From NCBI RefSeq assembly GCF_030272615.1, contig NC_081409.1:652208468-652272467 (forward strand): a DNA stretch of 64,000 nucleotides, in the 5' to 3' direction. The position numbers and the translations under genes were made by a program. This stretch comes from Cryptomeria japonica (lineage: Eukaryota; Streptophyta; Pinopsida; Cupressales; Cupressaceae). The stretch's first letter is position 1; each line of letters begins with the position of its first letter. The notes under the pieces are model-generated. The model had not been told where the DNA came from. It ran no database searches and saw only the letters and a list, made by a program, of their open reading frames with translations. Shown in pieces: positions 11,284 through 24,159 of the stretch.

Positions 11284-13683
11284 ACAAACAAAACAAATTT
11301 TTATAACACAATGGAAATTATAGGCTTGTAAGCCCACAATCTTGACTACCTTTTCAAAGGGTTTTTCTTGTTGCTAATGTTTGATGTAGGTCCAAAAGAG
11401 TTAGATTACAAACTTTTCTTTATTTCTCAACTTTTCATTTCACAAAGGGATAAAAAAAATCACTTTCCTTTCTTGAAAAGGTAAAAAGAACATCACACTT
11501 CATTTTTTTGCAAGGATATAAAAAAAATCTCATCTTGTTTTTTGGTTCATTGAAAGGAACCTCACCTTCCTTTTTGTAAAGGGTGAAAATAACCACAAAG
11601 AAAACCTTTCTTTTTAGTAAATTCACACTTCTTTTGGTGAACTTTAAAAAGAACAAAACAAATTTTACTTTTTGTTGCAAAGTGGTAAAAAGAACACTTC
11701 ACGTTTCATTTTTGCAAGGTAACAAAGAAAAAACCATTTTTCCAAAATTCAAAGTTCTTGTTTCTTGGATAGTTTTCCAAAAATTCTCAAAGTTCCATCA
11801 TTGTAATCTTTTATTCATGATTTTATTTTGTTGACCAGGTTCTTATTTCCAGAAAGGATTTTCAAAAGTTCAAACATTGTGATTATGGCTTAAAAAGAAC
11901 AACTCATCATTGATATCTAGGATAAAAGGAACACCATGTTTGCAAGAGCAACATCACCAAATATAATTTAGATCACATTGCGATATTGGCATAAAAGGAA
12001 ATCTTGTTTATTGTGTTTTGAAAGTGATAGGTATATGCTCTCCTCTTTATTCGGTGATCAAAAAACCAAACTCACTCTTTTTTCTTTCTTTCATTTCTTA
12101 CAAATAAGATACAACCTTTAGCAGACCTGCCCTCTCGATAAGCCTATAAGGCCAATGAGAGGGGAATGACCTAAGCGGGGAATAGCTAACACCAAGTATT
12201 CCAACCCACTATAATCAAATGTGGATGCGATGAAAATGAAGTCCAACGGTTTTGTTCATTTATTATCCTTCCCCCAGTGTCCTCGTGATATGTAAAGCCT
12301 TTGTTCTAAAGGTTGGGATGTCCCCTGAGGGAGTTTATCACTAAAGACTAAACAAAAGTCTTTCCGAGTCAGTATCCAAATATTTGTAATATCATAGTGC
12401 AAGGGTGGGGAAGAATCCACCCCCAAGACACTCACCATACATCTCCCAAGAAAATTATCCAATTGAGAAGCAGTTCTCTTTGGTTCAACTTCTGGAAAAA
12501 GACAAAAACAAATAGGCTCACCCTTGGCTGTGACAAGGTTGTTTGAGCTGAAGGAGTATCAAGATGTGGGATATGAAATTATGAATGACCCTTTAACCTT
12601 AGAAGAGTCTATTTGATTTATATTAAATTATGAGAAACTTATGAAAAATAATTGGGATTTGAAAAGATCCTAAGGAACATACACTTGATCTTTAAATTAT
12701 AGACAAACCTGCCATTATGTTCATAATTACTTGCATGTTATTATCAAAAATCATAAAAACATCCTCCTACAAACTCAACAAAATCAAAAAAATCCTCAAA
12801 AACTTGGAAAATTTGGAAAACCTATAGAGTGACGCATTTGACCATTACGCTTGCACCTTTGATCATTTATCTAGTGCATTTAACCATTTCTATGGTGCCT
12901 TTTATCCATCTGTTAGCACATTTAATCTTTCAAATAACACATTTGATTAGTACTCTAGTGCTTTTAACACTTTTATTCGCACATACAACATATCTTTTAG
13001 CGCTTTTACTTTAGCACATTTGAGACTATGAGCATTTCTAAGCAGTTTCTGCAAAATCCAAAAATAGTTTTAGATACCCTTTTTGGCATTCTTTCAAATC
13101 CAATTGTCATAGATGAGTTTTCCTAAGCCAAAACCATACTAAAATTCAAGAAGTGATCCATTTGCACCATTTCAACAAAATACAAATCAAATACCTACCT
13201 AGTTTACTCAAGTTACTCAAATTGATAATGTTTCTATATCAGGATATATCATCCTCAGTCGAGAAACTTTACTAATTATTTGACGCACCTAGTCATATCA
13301 ATATGAAAACATCAAAATCTCCTATTTTGACTTGATAAACCTAGGTTAATTAAGCAAGTTTTTGCAATCAAAATATTTCAAAAAAAACCAAAAAATCTCC
13401 AATCACTTGTATGACCATTCACCATCAATCCAAGAAGAGAAAACTTACTCAAAAGGCCATCTTGAAAAGGAGAAAATTTCTCTATATAAACTGCAAACTC
13501 TTGCTCAAACATCGTAAATTCCTACACCATTTTTGTCATTATCTACATGGTCATGGAACTGAGTTTGACAAAGAATCTCTAAAAGCACATGCCTTTCAAC
13601 AAACATCTTCTTTGTCTCAAGGTATCAATATGAGTGGTAAAATCTTATTATCATATTTTCTTCAACTAGAGATCACCTATTGA
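11284..13683 (+). other. Leader of the gypsy element (mostly noncoding)
   Basis: Continuation of the gypsy sequence after the copia insertion. 11400-11760 repeats a GTAAAAAGAACATCACACTTC-like unit several times. 12829-13030 has short imperfect repeats around AGTGCATTTAACC, AGCACATTTAATC and AGCGCTTTTAC, and the same kind of repeat occurs at 3340-3510, supporting the idea that both flanks belong to one element. A 90-codon open stretch at 13411-13683 could be the decayed start of gag, but nothing in it is recognisable. Confidence 0.5.
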
Positions 13684-15229
13684 GACAGTCACAATTAGAT
13701 CACCCACATGCCCATTCTAACTAGAGCTCAAAAACATAAACAAAAAGAAAGGGAAATAGAATCACATCCTACCATGTCAAATTTAGAAGAAAACTCCTTT
13801 TATAGGTATCAAGATATCAACATACTAGATATAAGTGAGGATCTAATTCAAGAAGCACAACAAGATCCCTAGTTCCAAAAAATTATGGAAAAGATTCTAG
13901 AAAATGACAAGGACAAATATCTTCTAATGTCAAACAGTCATGGTGCCAAACTATCCTCTGAGTTCGATACCAAGAAAGTAGAAGAAGAGTCAAGTAACAA
14001 TAACAAAAATCCCTTGAACATGTTGACTTAACAAATTCAAGATTTCCAACAACAAATGAAAGATATGCAAAGGGGAACAACAAGGAGATATACCTTCGAA
14101 GACATCCATCCTTATTCATTTGATAAGAATATGATCATGCCTCCTTTTCCAACAAAATATAAGATTCCTAGATATGACAAATACAATGGCAGAATTGACC
14201 CACAAGATCATGTAAGGGAATTTTCGCTGACCTTGGAATTTTCACATAACGATACTTGATGAGATTTTTTCCAAAAAGTTTAGGTAGACCAAGTATGGAA
14301 TGGTTCTCAAAGCTCCCATCATGAATTAGGATATTCAATGAGCCGGTAAATAAATTCGTGTCTAAATAATCATACAACATCCAACATGAGATCACAATAC
14401 TTGAATTATGCAATACAGAACATAAAAATGGTGAGCCCTTCCTTACCTTCTTGCAAAGGTGGTGAATATTATTTACTAGGTATTCTCGTCCTATACCATA
14501 AATAAAAAAATGGATATTTTCATTAATACCTTAAATGATGAAATGGGTTATCAAATTCAACTGCAATGTCCACCATTTTTTCAAAAGATGATAGAAAATG
14601 GTCTCAATGAGGAGGATTTAATAAAAAAAGGAGTATAAAAATCCCAATAACAACGATAAATCAAAATTTTGGACAAGGAACAAGAACATTGTTAATGATG
14701 GTATAGTAGACATACATAATGTAAAACCAAAACAACCCATACTGAACCTATTAGGAACTACACCTTTGACTAATCCGGATAATGCAAAACCAAAACCAAC
14801 ACTTGCCCCATATCAAATAAAATTTCCACCTTTGGGGTAGTCACTCGAATCAGCATTCAAGGAACTTCTTGCCAACAAACTTATAACATTTCCTAACACG
14901 AGAGACTTTGAACCACAATTTAAACCATCATGGTAGAATGACACACATTATTGTGAATTCCATAGAAGCAAAGGTCATAGGACAAATGATTTTAATGATT
15001 GAAAAATATAGTGATAGACTTATTAGACAGAGGTGACATCACGGTAGAAGGACACAAGACAATTGATGATCATGAAGCATTCAAAACTCCTCTCCCTAAT
15101 TATCAAAAGGGAGAATCATCTTCATCAAACAACAAAGGAAAGAAATTGAATCACATTTATAACAACGTTATCAATCACATTTCCGCATCAAAAAATCAAA
15201 TAAATATCATCAAGATCAAAGATAAATAA
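13684..15229 (+). pseudogene. Gypsy gag (broken)
   Basis: Readable only in pieces. 14056-14256 contains PPFPTKYKIPRYDKYNGR and DPQDHVREF, a typical start of the plant gypsy gag domain. Near 14940 the zinc-finger-like block YCEFHRSKGHRTNDF is followed, from 14999, by KNIVIDLLDRGDI, the usual segment after it. Several stops (e.g. around 14257, 14999 and inside 14240-14940) and frameshifts break it. The role would be particle formation. Confidence 0.8.
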
Positions 15230-15444
15230 GAACACAAACCTGGAAATGTAACCATGTGAGCTCAATCCAAGTTTGTATTGAAAGGAAGTACATCCAGAAC
15301 AACTCCTTCTTCAAATCAATACAACTTGGTAGATTAGTTACACAAGACATTGACACATATATCCATCTTAGAACTCTTTAAAATCTCATCTATACATAAG
15401 GAGATTCTAGAGAGAGCACTAGTAGACACAACGATACCAAATAT

Positions 15445-16080
15445 TTGGATATTGATCAATTCCAAGCCATGGTAGGACATTTAACTAGGCCTTACAATTT
15501 ATCATTTTTTGAGAATGATGATGTCTCCTTAAGTCATCTGCATAACATCCCTCTCCATATCAAATTTCTCATTTATAAGCACCATGTCAAATGTGTACTA
15601 GTAGATGGAGGAGCTGGTTTGAATATATGTACCTTAAAGCTTATCTATGCATTGGGTTTCTCAAAAAATGTTATAGACACCAAGAAAAATATAACTATTA
15701 AGGCTTATGATGAGAAAGATATCTTTTGAAGGAGTAGTAGTATTACCCATCCAAGTGGGACTAGTTGAGAAGGATACACTTTGCCAAGTCTTGGTTATGG
15801 ACTTATCTTATAACATACTCTTGGATCAACCTTGGATCCACAAAATGTAGGCGGTACCATCCACATATCACCAATGTTTGAAATTTCCTTGCAATGGACA
15901 AGAGATCTCAATCTCATCGGATTCAAATCCTTTTCAATACTACAATGATCTCAAAGAAGTCCAAGATATCTTTGTACCACATAATAGAGAAGCTCTCGCT
16001 TCTACTTCATCCAACAATAATACACAACTCAATTCTTTGATTATATTTTAAGAAGAAAATGAAGTTAAAAGATAAGGGAA
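15445..16080 (+). pseudogene. Gypsy aspartic protease (broken)
   Basis: 15445-15726 encodes HLTRPYNLSFF, then VLVDGGAGLNICTL. This is the retropepsin active-site region, where plant gypsy elements usually have VDGG/VDNGS followed by LNVC or INIC. After a frameshift, 15735-15850 continues with the second half of the fold, including YNILLDQPWIHKM (usually LLGRPWIH). It would cleave the polyprotein. The neighbours are gag upstream and a G-patch downstream, which is the expected gypsy order. Confidence 0.8.
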
Positions 16081-16119
16081 TGGGAGAATATTATTTTAAA
16101 AATTATCTGTCTATCAAAA

Positions 16120-16550
16120 TTGCCAATTTCACCAAGATCCCATGGACAACCCTCAACATCTAAACAAAAACCTTCAAAACCCATCAAACTCTTTGATGGC
16201 ACATTCATCAGTGCAGGAACTTTAGAGGATGAATTTTATGACAAAGACGTCCTAAATTGGCTATACAAAGATGAAGAAAATAAAGAATCATCTTTGAATA
16301 TCAGGGTCCAAACAGAGCAAAATGGTAAAGGGCTCATAATCATGAAAATATGGGATACGAAGGCAGTGGTCCTCTTGGAAAAGGGAAAGAAGGTATCATA
16401 GAACCAATACAACTTCCATCTCAAAATGCTAAAGACAAATCAGGACTAGGCTTTGGTCAAGACATTTCAGTTTCTAGACAAGAAGAAGAAATATCTCACA
16501 AACAACAACAACAACAAGCAGTTGATAAGCAATGGGAAGAGGAATATTAA
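16120..16550 (+). pseudogene. G-patch segment between protease and RT (gypsy)
   Basis: 16350-16550 encodes MGYEGSGPLGKGKEGIIEP followed by a segment ending SGLGFG, the glycine pattern of a G-patch. The open stretch before it (16120-16401) contains KLFDGTFISAGTL and DEFYDKDVLNWLY in another frame, so a frameshift separates the two. G-patch domains in this position occur in other plant gypsy polyproteins (remembered). The presumed role is nucleic-acid binding. Confidence 0.65.
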
Positions 16551-17012
16551 CAAAAAAAAGGACTTGCTATAATGAAGGAGGAAGCTACTCAAAATATTTA
16601 TGAGCAGATCCATAAATTACAAGCTAGTTCTGAAATAGACTCACATGAATGGGAATGGGATTCACCTGATGAAATATCTTGTGATGAGAAGGCGATTGAT
16701 GTAATCTGAACTCATACACCAATACTCTATGATAGATAAAGTTTGGGGTCTAGACCATTTGAATTTGGATCACAAAATATCGATGACTCTAGTGAGGATG
16801 ATCTTGAACTCATTGATTGGAAACAAATGGAGCCACTTAATATCCATACTTTTCAAGATGATTAAGCCATAGTTCATTACCTTTGTTCCGTAAATCCAAA
16901 AATATGCTCCACCAATGAATCTTATAACAAATATCTCAACTAGGGGAGTGCCAAGTCTCTTAGTCCCAAAATGAATAAATCAAAAAAATAATCAAATGGT
17001 GAAAACCATTCA

Positions 17013-17760
17013 ATGACATTACTAGATCATAAAAAAGTAAAAATAAAGGGCTTATCCAATGGTCAAAACCTCCTTGAGGCATCGAAGGATGAGAGACTTG
17101 ACACTATTCTTGAACATTATCAAGAGAGGTCACCAATATTGATTGAACCAACTCAATCAATCAACATTGGCACTAAACCAGTAGCAAAGACCATCCATCT
17201 GGCATAATCATTGACAGATCATGAACAATCAAATTTCACCAATTTCTTCAAAGAAAAGAAAATCAACTTTGCTTGGTCATATGTTGATATGCCAGGAATA
17301 GACCTAAATTTGATCATGCACCATTTACCTATAGCTCCCAGAGCTAAGCCAATCAAGAAAAAGCTAAGAACGATGAACCCACATGTCGCAGTACTAGGTA
17401 AAGCATAATTGAAGAAGCTACTTGATGTAGGATTCATTTGGCCCATAGACTATGCAGAATGGATCTACAACATTGTACCTATATCAAAACTAGATAAAAG
17501 CATCATAATTTGTATAGATTTCAGGGATCTCAACAAGGCTTGTCCAAAGGATGACTTCATTTGCCTAGCATAGACACAATAGTGGACTTAACAACAATAC
17601 ACGCCTTGTTATCACTCATGGATGGATTTTCAAGGTATAATTAGACCAAGATAGAACCAAAAGATGAAGACAAAATAACTTTCACATGCCCATGGTGTAC
17701 CTACTTTTGGAACATCATGTCTTTCACATGTCCATGGCATACCTATTATTGTTAGTACTT
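17013..17760 (+). pseudogene. Gypsy reverse transcriptase, N-terminal part only
   Basis: 17211-17405 encodes FAWSYVDMPGIDLNLIMHH and PIAPRAKPIKKKLRTMNP, the canonical lead-in to plant gypsy RT (FAWSYEDMPGLD...). It continues after 17409 (another stop) with LKKLLDVGFIWPIDYAEW, IVPISKLDKS and CIDFRDLNKACPKD, and then the start of the first catalytic motif near 17620. The YIDD box, RNase H and integrase are absent. The last part repeats itself (TTCACATG..CCATGG..TACCTA at about 17681-17707 and 17729-17754), and homology ends near 17760. Confidence 0.82.
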
Positions 17761-17789
17761 AAGAAATTGTTGTCAATGGAGATGGTATT

Positions 17790-17950
17790 GTAAGTCCTCT
17801 TGAGGTGGACTTTTCTATACTATTGTTCCTAGTCCTATTGAGGTGGACTGTGTATTTAGCCTTGCTCTCAATCCTATCGAGTTGGACCATTCTTTGAGGT
17901 TTGCTACTTCTAAACCTATTGGGGTAGTTTTAGTTGTAGAGCTAGTTGGG
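17790..17950. repeat. Degenerate minisatellite (AGTCCTATTGAGGTGGACT unit)
   Basis: About four to five imperfect copies of a ~20 bp core separated by 15-20 bp, e.g. near 17793, 17831, 17871 and 17914. It lies just past the truncated gypsy RT. Origin unknown. Confidence 0.5.
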
Positions 17951-18389
17951 TTTTCAACTAAAATCGAGTCCTAATGCTCAAATTATTAAGAGAAAGGTTA
18001 TAACATTTCACTCTCATATTATCTTTCTTTTTGATAATTTACAAAAAAAAAAAAAAATTCCTTATTTCATCCAACTTTATATTTAAATTCTCATTTTTAC
18101 TTTCTTTTCCAAGAACTTGTATCAACCTTCCGAATCATCGTAATTATGTTTAAAAACTTTAATGACAGCTAGGTAATAATGATAAATTATAAAACTAAAA
18201 TTGCATGTAACAACAAAATATAATTAAATATTTATCTATTAATATATAAGAATACCCCTACCATTAAAGGTCATTTACAATATGGGGGCTCATTCTATAA
18301 GAACTAAGATCTAAGTTATTGGACTAAACTAGCGAATTTTGTTAATAACAAAAAAACCATTCAAATATACTAGTTGCACATACACATGA
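17951..18389. other. AT-rich intergenic sequence
   Basis: Contains a run of 13-15 A near 18042. No ORF or RNA gene seen. Confidence 0.4.
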
Positions 18390-18472
18390 AAATGGATGCT
18401 ATTTACTAGACCCATGATAGAGAATAGCTTAAACTCTTTCCTATTTATAGTTTTATTCTATCTATATATATG

Positions 18473-18516
<44 letters not shown>

Positions 18517-18700
18517 CACACACACACACCATTAATACTTAAGATTCATAAATTTAAACTCTCTTGTTGTTGTTGAATAAGAGAATTGAGTAGACAATCC
18601 TAGAGTTTGAGAGATAATGCTAGGTAGAGCTATTTATAACAATTGGGGTAGTGTTTGTGATAAATTTAATGTATCTTTGGCATACAACATAAAATAAATG
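18390..18700 (+). pseudogene. Relic of an EG45-like gene: promoter plus exon 1
   Basis: Two blocks match the functional copies in order. GATGCTATTTACTAGACCCATGATAG...AATAGCTTAAACTCTTTCC (18394-18442) resembles the promoter of the 60.9 kb gene (GATGGGCTCCATTGAATAGAC...ACTAGCTTAACCTCTTCCC). CCTAGAGTTTGAGAGATAATG and the ~80 bp after it (18600-18690) resemble the start-codon region and exon 1 of the 19.4 kb gene. The ATG is kept but the signal-peptide reading frame is lost after about 19 codons. A TATATG/CA microsatellite has expanded at the TATA position. No exon 2 follows, so this is a truncated tandem duplicate. Confidence 0.7.
18464..18530. repeat. (TATATG)n-(CA)n microsatellite
   Basis: About seven TATATG units followed by a short CA run, located where the paralogous genes have their TATA box. 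Confidence 0.85.
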
Positions 18701-19052
18701 CTTGAATATTGAATCTAACCTTAGTCAACGGATAAAATGACATGAAATCCTCAAAGGTTGGAGTGATTGTTTGGAACATAATATACAAACGCATTCAAAT
18801 CAAAATGACTTGCATAAAATGATGTTAAAAAAAATTAAATAATGATGTTAAAAAATATTAAATGATAAATAATGTAACAATAATACAAAACAATAATGCA
18901 CAATCAAGAATTGGCCTATAAGAACCCAATAGATATTAACATCAAAATACTAAACACTTTCTAAGATAAAATATAAAACAATACTTAAAAAGATGGATTC
19001 AACCAATAATCACATGTGAAATAAATAATCAAATAGTAAATGTGAAACCTTG

Positions 19053-19279
19053 ATGTAAAACTCATACATATCCAAACTATGAATGGATATATAACTAAAA
19101 CTCAAGCATAGAAACTAGTCAGTATTTCTAAAATGATGAAAGTAAATCATGGACAAAAAGCGGCATCATGATCTACATTTAATGTAAAACTCATACTTAC
19201 CCAAACTATGAATGGGTATATATCTAAAACTAAAACTTAGAAACAACTCATCATTTCTAAAATGACGAGAGCAAATCAT
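19053..19279. repeat. Tandem duplication, ~128 bp period
   Basis: Two copies of an ~98 bp block starting ATGTAAAACTCATAC (19053 and 19182) and containing CCAAACTATGAATGG and TTTCTAAAATGA. They lie in the upstream region of the EG45-like gene 1. Confidence 0.8.
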
Positions 19280-19344
19280 TGATCTCTATGCAAATCGAAT
19301 CCTCAAAAAATATCTCAGCATCTTTCATGTTTACAGCTTTATTC

Positions 19345-19352
19345 TATATATA
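19345..19352 (+). promoter_or_regulatory. TATA box of EG45-like gene 1
   Basis: TATATATA about 95 bp upstream of the ATG, after CAGCTTTATTC. It sits in the block that aligns with the promoters at 18.4 and 60.7 kb. Confidence 0.55.
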
Positions 19353-19446
19353 CACTTACCATCATAGCTTATATCTTGAAATCTCAACTCTCTTGCTGCC
19401 GCTGATTAAGAGGTTTGAGCAGGACAATCCCTGAGTTTGAGAGACA

Positions 19447-20112
19447 ATGAGAGGTGGATCTATTTCTACAGTTTTACGGGTTGCATTTGTGATGAGTTTT
19501 ATGTGCGGCTGGTATTGTTGTATAGGTGACAAAGGAACGGCCTCATTTTACGCTGACTTTGGGCGTAAGTATTTTTCGAATTGTTATCGAATTTAGTGAT
19601 GGGTTCTCCTGTTTGGGAAAGTTGTAATAATGATTGATTGAACAGTATGATCAAAGTGATCGGTATTGTTGTTTATGATGAGTTTAATAGAGAGAGATGG
19701 TTTTTCTGGCAGCAACGGCATGCTATGGAAACGATACCTCGCAATTTCCAGAAGATAATAATGTTGCGAGGGCCAGCGATCTAATCTGGGACAACGGAGC
19801 CGCTTGTGGAAGGCAGTACAATGTAACTTGCACCGGCACAATGGATGGTACAATACAAGGTTCAACTCCCATTACCTGCAAGAATGTATCGGTTGTCGTC
19901 AAGATTGTTGATAATTGCAGCGCCGGATGCCGTGGCACCATGGATTTAGCTCAAAATACCTTCGAGGAGATAGCCGTCCCTGCAGCTGGCGAAGTTTACA
20001 TTGACTATGAACTGTAAGATACTAGCTCCGAGTTAACTGTTCTTTTCTTGTTCCCCGTATTTGAAGTTTATATATTGAATTTACTTTTCTTCTTTCATTT
20101 TGCAGGGTCTGA
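19447..20112 (+). CDS. EG45-like domain protein (plant natriuretic peptide-like), gene 1
   Basis: Three exons, inferred from splice signals and the paralog: 19447-19564, 19713-20013, 20106-20112 (introns GTAAGT...CAG and GTAAGA...GCAG), giving 141 residues. Residues 1-27 form a signal peptide with a hydrophobic stretch (VAFVMSFMCGWYCC); the mature part starts near GDKGTASFY. The double-psi beta-barrel core is recognisable: ACYGNDTSQFP, WDNGAACGRQYNVTC, VVVKIVDNCSAGCRGTMDL and a final IDYE. Six Cys lie in exon 2. The family comprises small apoplastic proteins related to expansin domain 1 and the plant natriuretic peptides, without known catalysis. The ATG at 19447 is chosen because it opens the signal peptide and matches the paralog. 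The last exon contributes only the end of a Leu codon, Val and the stop. I rate it likely functional; expression is unknown. Confidence 0.85.
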
Positions 20113-20828
20113 GAATGATAAACAACTCTAATAGTAGATAAAGCCATCATATGGATTATTCAGTTGCAAATGTTATAAGGGTTTTTCTCTTGTATGTCTC
20201 ATTTTAATAATTAGAATATGAACTATTAAAGAATAGAATACATTTCTTGTATAATATTATGGAAAAGTCTTTTTGGATTGTAGTTGGTTCTATTACTCAA
20301 GGGTTTTAGAATACTAGATCGGTTACTAATTTGACACTGCTAAGGTGTATGTTATCTTTTGGATTTTTTTAAGTGGCTTTCTTTGTATTATAATTTTCTA
20401 GAATTTAAATATAATAGATAATAAATTGTATATATTAAAATGAATTTGATTGACAATTTATTATATATTAATTGTATCTGAGTAGCTATTTAAAAATTAA
20501 ACAATTAAGAATATGAATACATATACATGTATATAGATAGATACGTGCATATGTATGTATCTATATATGCATACATATTAATAGAATATGTTTGAAATTA
20601 TAAGGATTTGTCATTTTTTTATGCAAAATGAATTCAGGAAAATACCATACACATGTATACTAAATGTGTAAGTTTACTATATGATTGAAATGTGTTTGAG
20701 TAGAAAGGAAGAATGAAATGTTATGCATAACACATGTGTTTGTGTAGAAAATAATTATAAATCTATTAAAATAAAATTACTATACATAAAAAAATTATGA
20801 CCATGATGGTTTATATTTTAATTATTTT

Positions 20829-21176
20829 CAATTCATTAACCATGTCCAAGAATGCTCCTAGATACATTTTTTGGATTAAGGCATGCACATTCACTATCTA
20901 TATAAGGTAGAGGGATTTATTAAAATATTGTAGCACAAATTTCCCTTATAGAAATATATGTAAAATTCACTATGATGATAAGGTAGAAACATGCTTCTCA
21001 AAAATATAATAAATAGGTTTATAGTTCCATTATTTCCAATTCATTGACCTTGTTCATAATATTCTTATATACTTTTTTTGGAATAGGACATTCACATTCA
21101 CTATCTATAGAGGGTAGAGGGATTTATTAAAATATTGTAGCATAAATTTGCCTTATAGAAATATACATAAAATCAT
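20829..21176. repeat. Tandem duplication, ~211 bp period
   Basis: Two diverged copies starting CAATTCATTAACC / CAATTCATTGACC and sharing CATTCACTATCTATA, GGTAGAGGGATTTATT and AAATATTGTAGCA. The second copy begins near 21040. Confidence 0.75.
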
Positions 21177-21988
21177 AAGTGAACATAAAGAACCAGATAT
21201 TATATAAAGATGTACAAATTTACTTCTCAAAAATATTATATAAGATGATATACTTCAATCTCTACAAAGTATAATTTAGTTTTTTAATATTGAACTTGAA
21301 AATGCTATATTTAAAAATCTATATAAAATAAGTTGTCAACAAATTTATCATGTTTTCTTCTCTAAATGTAAAGTTAAACTTATGTGATTACATTAAATTT
21401 TGAGGTAAAAAAGTATCAAAATGAGAAATAAGTTTTTTGATTAATTAAGTAGGGAAAGGGCCATGATGACTTTAAACAAAATTGAGCACAACTAACATCA
21501 CATAGCAAAAAGCTAGACAAAAAGCATGAATTGATGATATGACATTTCCACAATCCATAGAATTCATTTGTGAGCAAACTTTTTGAATTGATTATGTGCG
21601 AGTTTTTGTGCAGTTTTTGAATCTTTTTCTTCTAGTGCTCTTTTTCATCCCGATGATGGATCACTGAGTGATTCGAAATATTGATTCAAAACTTTTCACA
21701 CAATCAATTCCAAAAATTCATGAAGCTAACCCACCAAATCCATCCCACCCAAAAAGAGCTATCCAACCAGAATAATAGCTAAAATAAACACCAATATAAA
21801 CTTAGTCTTAGACACACATAGACCTCATTAAACAATTTTTTTAGAGACTTAAACTTAGAAATATTATAGCTAATAAAATTAAGCCCTAATAAGATTCTAA
21901 TGCTATTAGAACCCTCCATATCTCTTCCTCCTAAAATTTACCTTTCTTGGCCTTCCTCCTAAGATTTCTTGCCATCATTTTTTTCTCC

Positions 21989-22094
21989 TACTTTTTTTAT
22001 TAACCAAGGTCCAATTCATATCTTTAGAGATATCATCTTTATTTCCTACTTTTTTTATTAACCAAGGTTCAATTGGTATCTTGAGAGATATCTT
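21989..22094. repeat. Tandem duplication, ~58 bp period
   Basis: Two copies of CCTACTTTTTTTATTAACCA with AGGT(C/T)CAATT and a GAGATATC end (about 21987-22036 and 22044-22094). Confidence 0.75.
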
Positions 22095-23980
22095 ATTTAC
22101 CTATTTCTTTAGTCTATGTTTCCAATATATCTCCTTCTTCTAGGCTATTGGAAAACTCCTTTCTCTATGTGTTTATCAAACTAGACCTAGAATTACTCTC
22201 ATTATATACTGCTTATTGTAGAACATGAGACCGATGTAATAATAAAGGTTGATCAATAGGTTTTCATCCTTCCTGAATCAAGAATTGGGCTTGGGGGGCT
22301 CTAGAAATTTCTTTTTCCTTTTCAAAGGGGTTTTGGGGGAAGAAATCTAAGATTTATCAATGAGGCAGACAAAACTCAAGTAATTTTGATAGAAAAACCC
22401 TACATTCTCATACACAATATAGTTTGCGTCTTTGACAAAACATCAAGGTGAGAGTGCCCAGATGAGGAAGTGGCTTATTAACTTCAACATTGACATGGAA
22501 AAAATGAGATAAGATATTTGTAAAGTGACTTTTTGATAGTGATAAGCATCCCAAATAAATCTAAAATATATTTTAGGGTGTTGGACTCCAAAAGTTGTAG
22601 AGATATTTTATTTTATCCCTATCCAATGTTGATGAAGATTGAAAACTAATTATATGATCATTTAAAATTGAATTTTTAAATTGTAGTTTTTCATTAATAT
22701 TTTAGCAATATAGTCATTTCAAAATTCAGTACTAGAAATGTTTGACTATAATTTCTTAGTTAATCTACTAAACTATGTTAAAAACGTAAAATATTGAACA
22801 TATTGAAAAAATGCCCTATTTTGGTTAAAGGTTTATTAATAATTTTATGTTAAAAAATGCACTATGTTGTAATGATTTTGCTAACAAAAATAAATGAAAT
22901 CCATACCTACATCAAATTCAACTTTGCACATCTAAAAGGACCTATCTTATTTAACCATTTTATCCATCTAAAATGCTTACTCTATTCTTGCATTTAAAAA
23001 ATAAAAATAAAATGAAATATTTCAAAATGATTACTAAGATGCTATACAAAGAAACAAACTCTAATTTATTATAATCATCATGAAGAATCATCGGGTATCT
23101 AGATTGTAACATCAATTTTAATTCAGTTTAAAAAAAATAGAGTTCAATGCTATGCACATGTTTAGATAAGTGGAATAGTTATATGTGAAAGAGAATAAAG
23201 AAAACCTAATAAATCATTGAACAATGTCTACCATAGTCAACACCTTATTTCAATAGCATTATTCATCCAATGTTTCACCCCAGATTAGATTATTTGCCCT
23301 AATTCGAATTTATATAAAATGTGTTATTTTCTTTTATGCTTTACTAAAAATAGTTTTTTTCTTTATTTTATATACATATCAAATTTAGGAAAACAATATA
23401 ATCTATGAATTATATCTACAAACAAATTATAATTATATATTTAAACAAGGTCGCGTTGGAGCATAGTTCCTTCCAAATTCAGTCAAAACAGTTTTGTTTA
23501 GTCAATTGAAATTTCAAACCTTTAAATTTAACACGTGACATTGATCATTTATATATTCAATTAATGTTGTAACAATAATTTAATTTAAAAGTAATCTGAG
23601 GTCATTATTATTCAAAGAACCCTTATGCTTTCTAATATTATTAATGTTAACCATAAGAGCATTAATATTAATTATTGAGCCATTGCAATCAGTCAAACCA
23701 AATTTCCATTAATGCGTTATTATATAATTGCTTTTCCACTAAAAAAAAATTCAATAGTTAAATGAGTGATTTCTAAGTTTTCAAATTACAGATATTGTTT
23801 TTCTTCATTAAAATAATATTATAATATTGATTTTGTTGTAATTAATTCTTTATTTACTATACTACTTACTTTATTGATTTTTTTATTGACTTTCACTTAT
23901 TCATAATTTTCCAAAGAATAATCAATTTAGAAAGATTAAAAAAACATACAATAATATTTTATTTTTTATTTAAAAAAATT

Positions 23981-24005
23981 ATATGTATGTATGTATGTGT
24001 ATATG

Positions 24006-24060
<55 letters not shown>

Positions 24061-24079
24061 ATGTATATGTTATATAATA

Positions 24080-24124
<45 letters not shown>

Positions 24125-24127
24125 GTG

Positions 24128-24159
<32 letters not shown>

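Larger units (their letters stand above)
1330..17760 (+). mobile_element. Ty3/gypsy retrotransposon, 3'-truncated and split by a copia insertion
   Basis: The parts line up in one direction: a long LTR-like region (1330-3205), a PBS-like TGCGCCCACCATGGGG at 3211, a leader, gag (13.7-15.2 kb), protease (15.4 kb), G-patch (16.35 kb) and the start of reverse transcriptase (17.2-17.7 kb). The copia element at 3519-11278 sits inside the leader with a 5 bp target duplication, so 3206-3518 and 11284 onward were once contiguous. The coding part is riddled with stops and frameshifts and breaks off inside the RT. There is no integrase, RNase H or 3' LTR, so it cannot be autonomous. The left LTR edge at TGGAGACA (1330) is a guess from the TG start; the right end TATACA at 3205 is better supported by the PBS-like site. 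Confidence 0.75.
20113..23980. other. AT-rich intergenic region
   Basis: 3' flank of EG45-like gene 1, then noncoding DNA with no credible ORF. It holds two short tandem duplications (listed separately) and scattered TA-rich microsatellite runs (20520-20580). No RNA gene is recognised. Confidence 0.5.
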
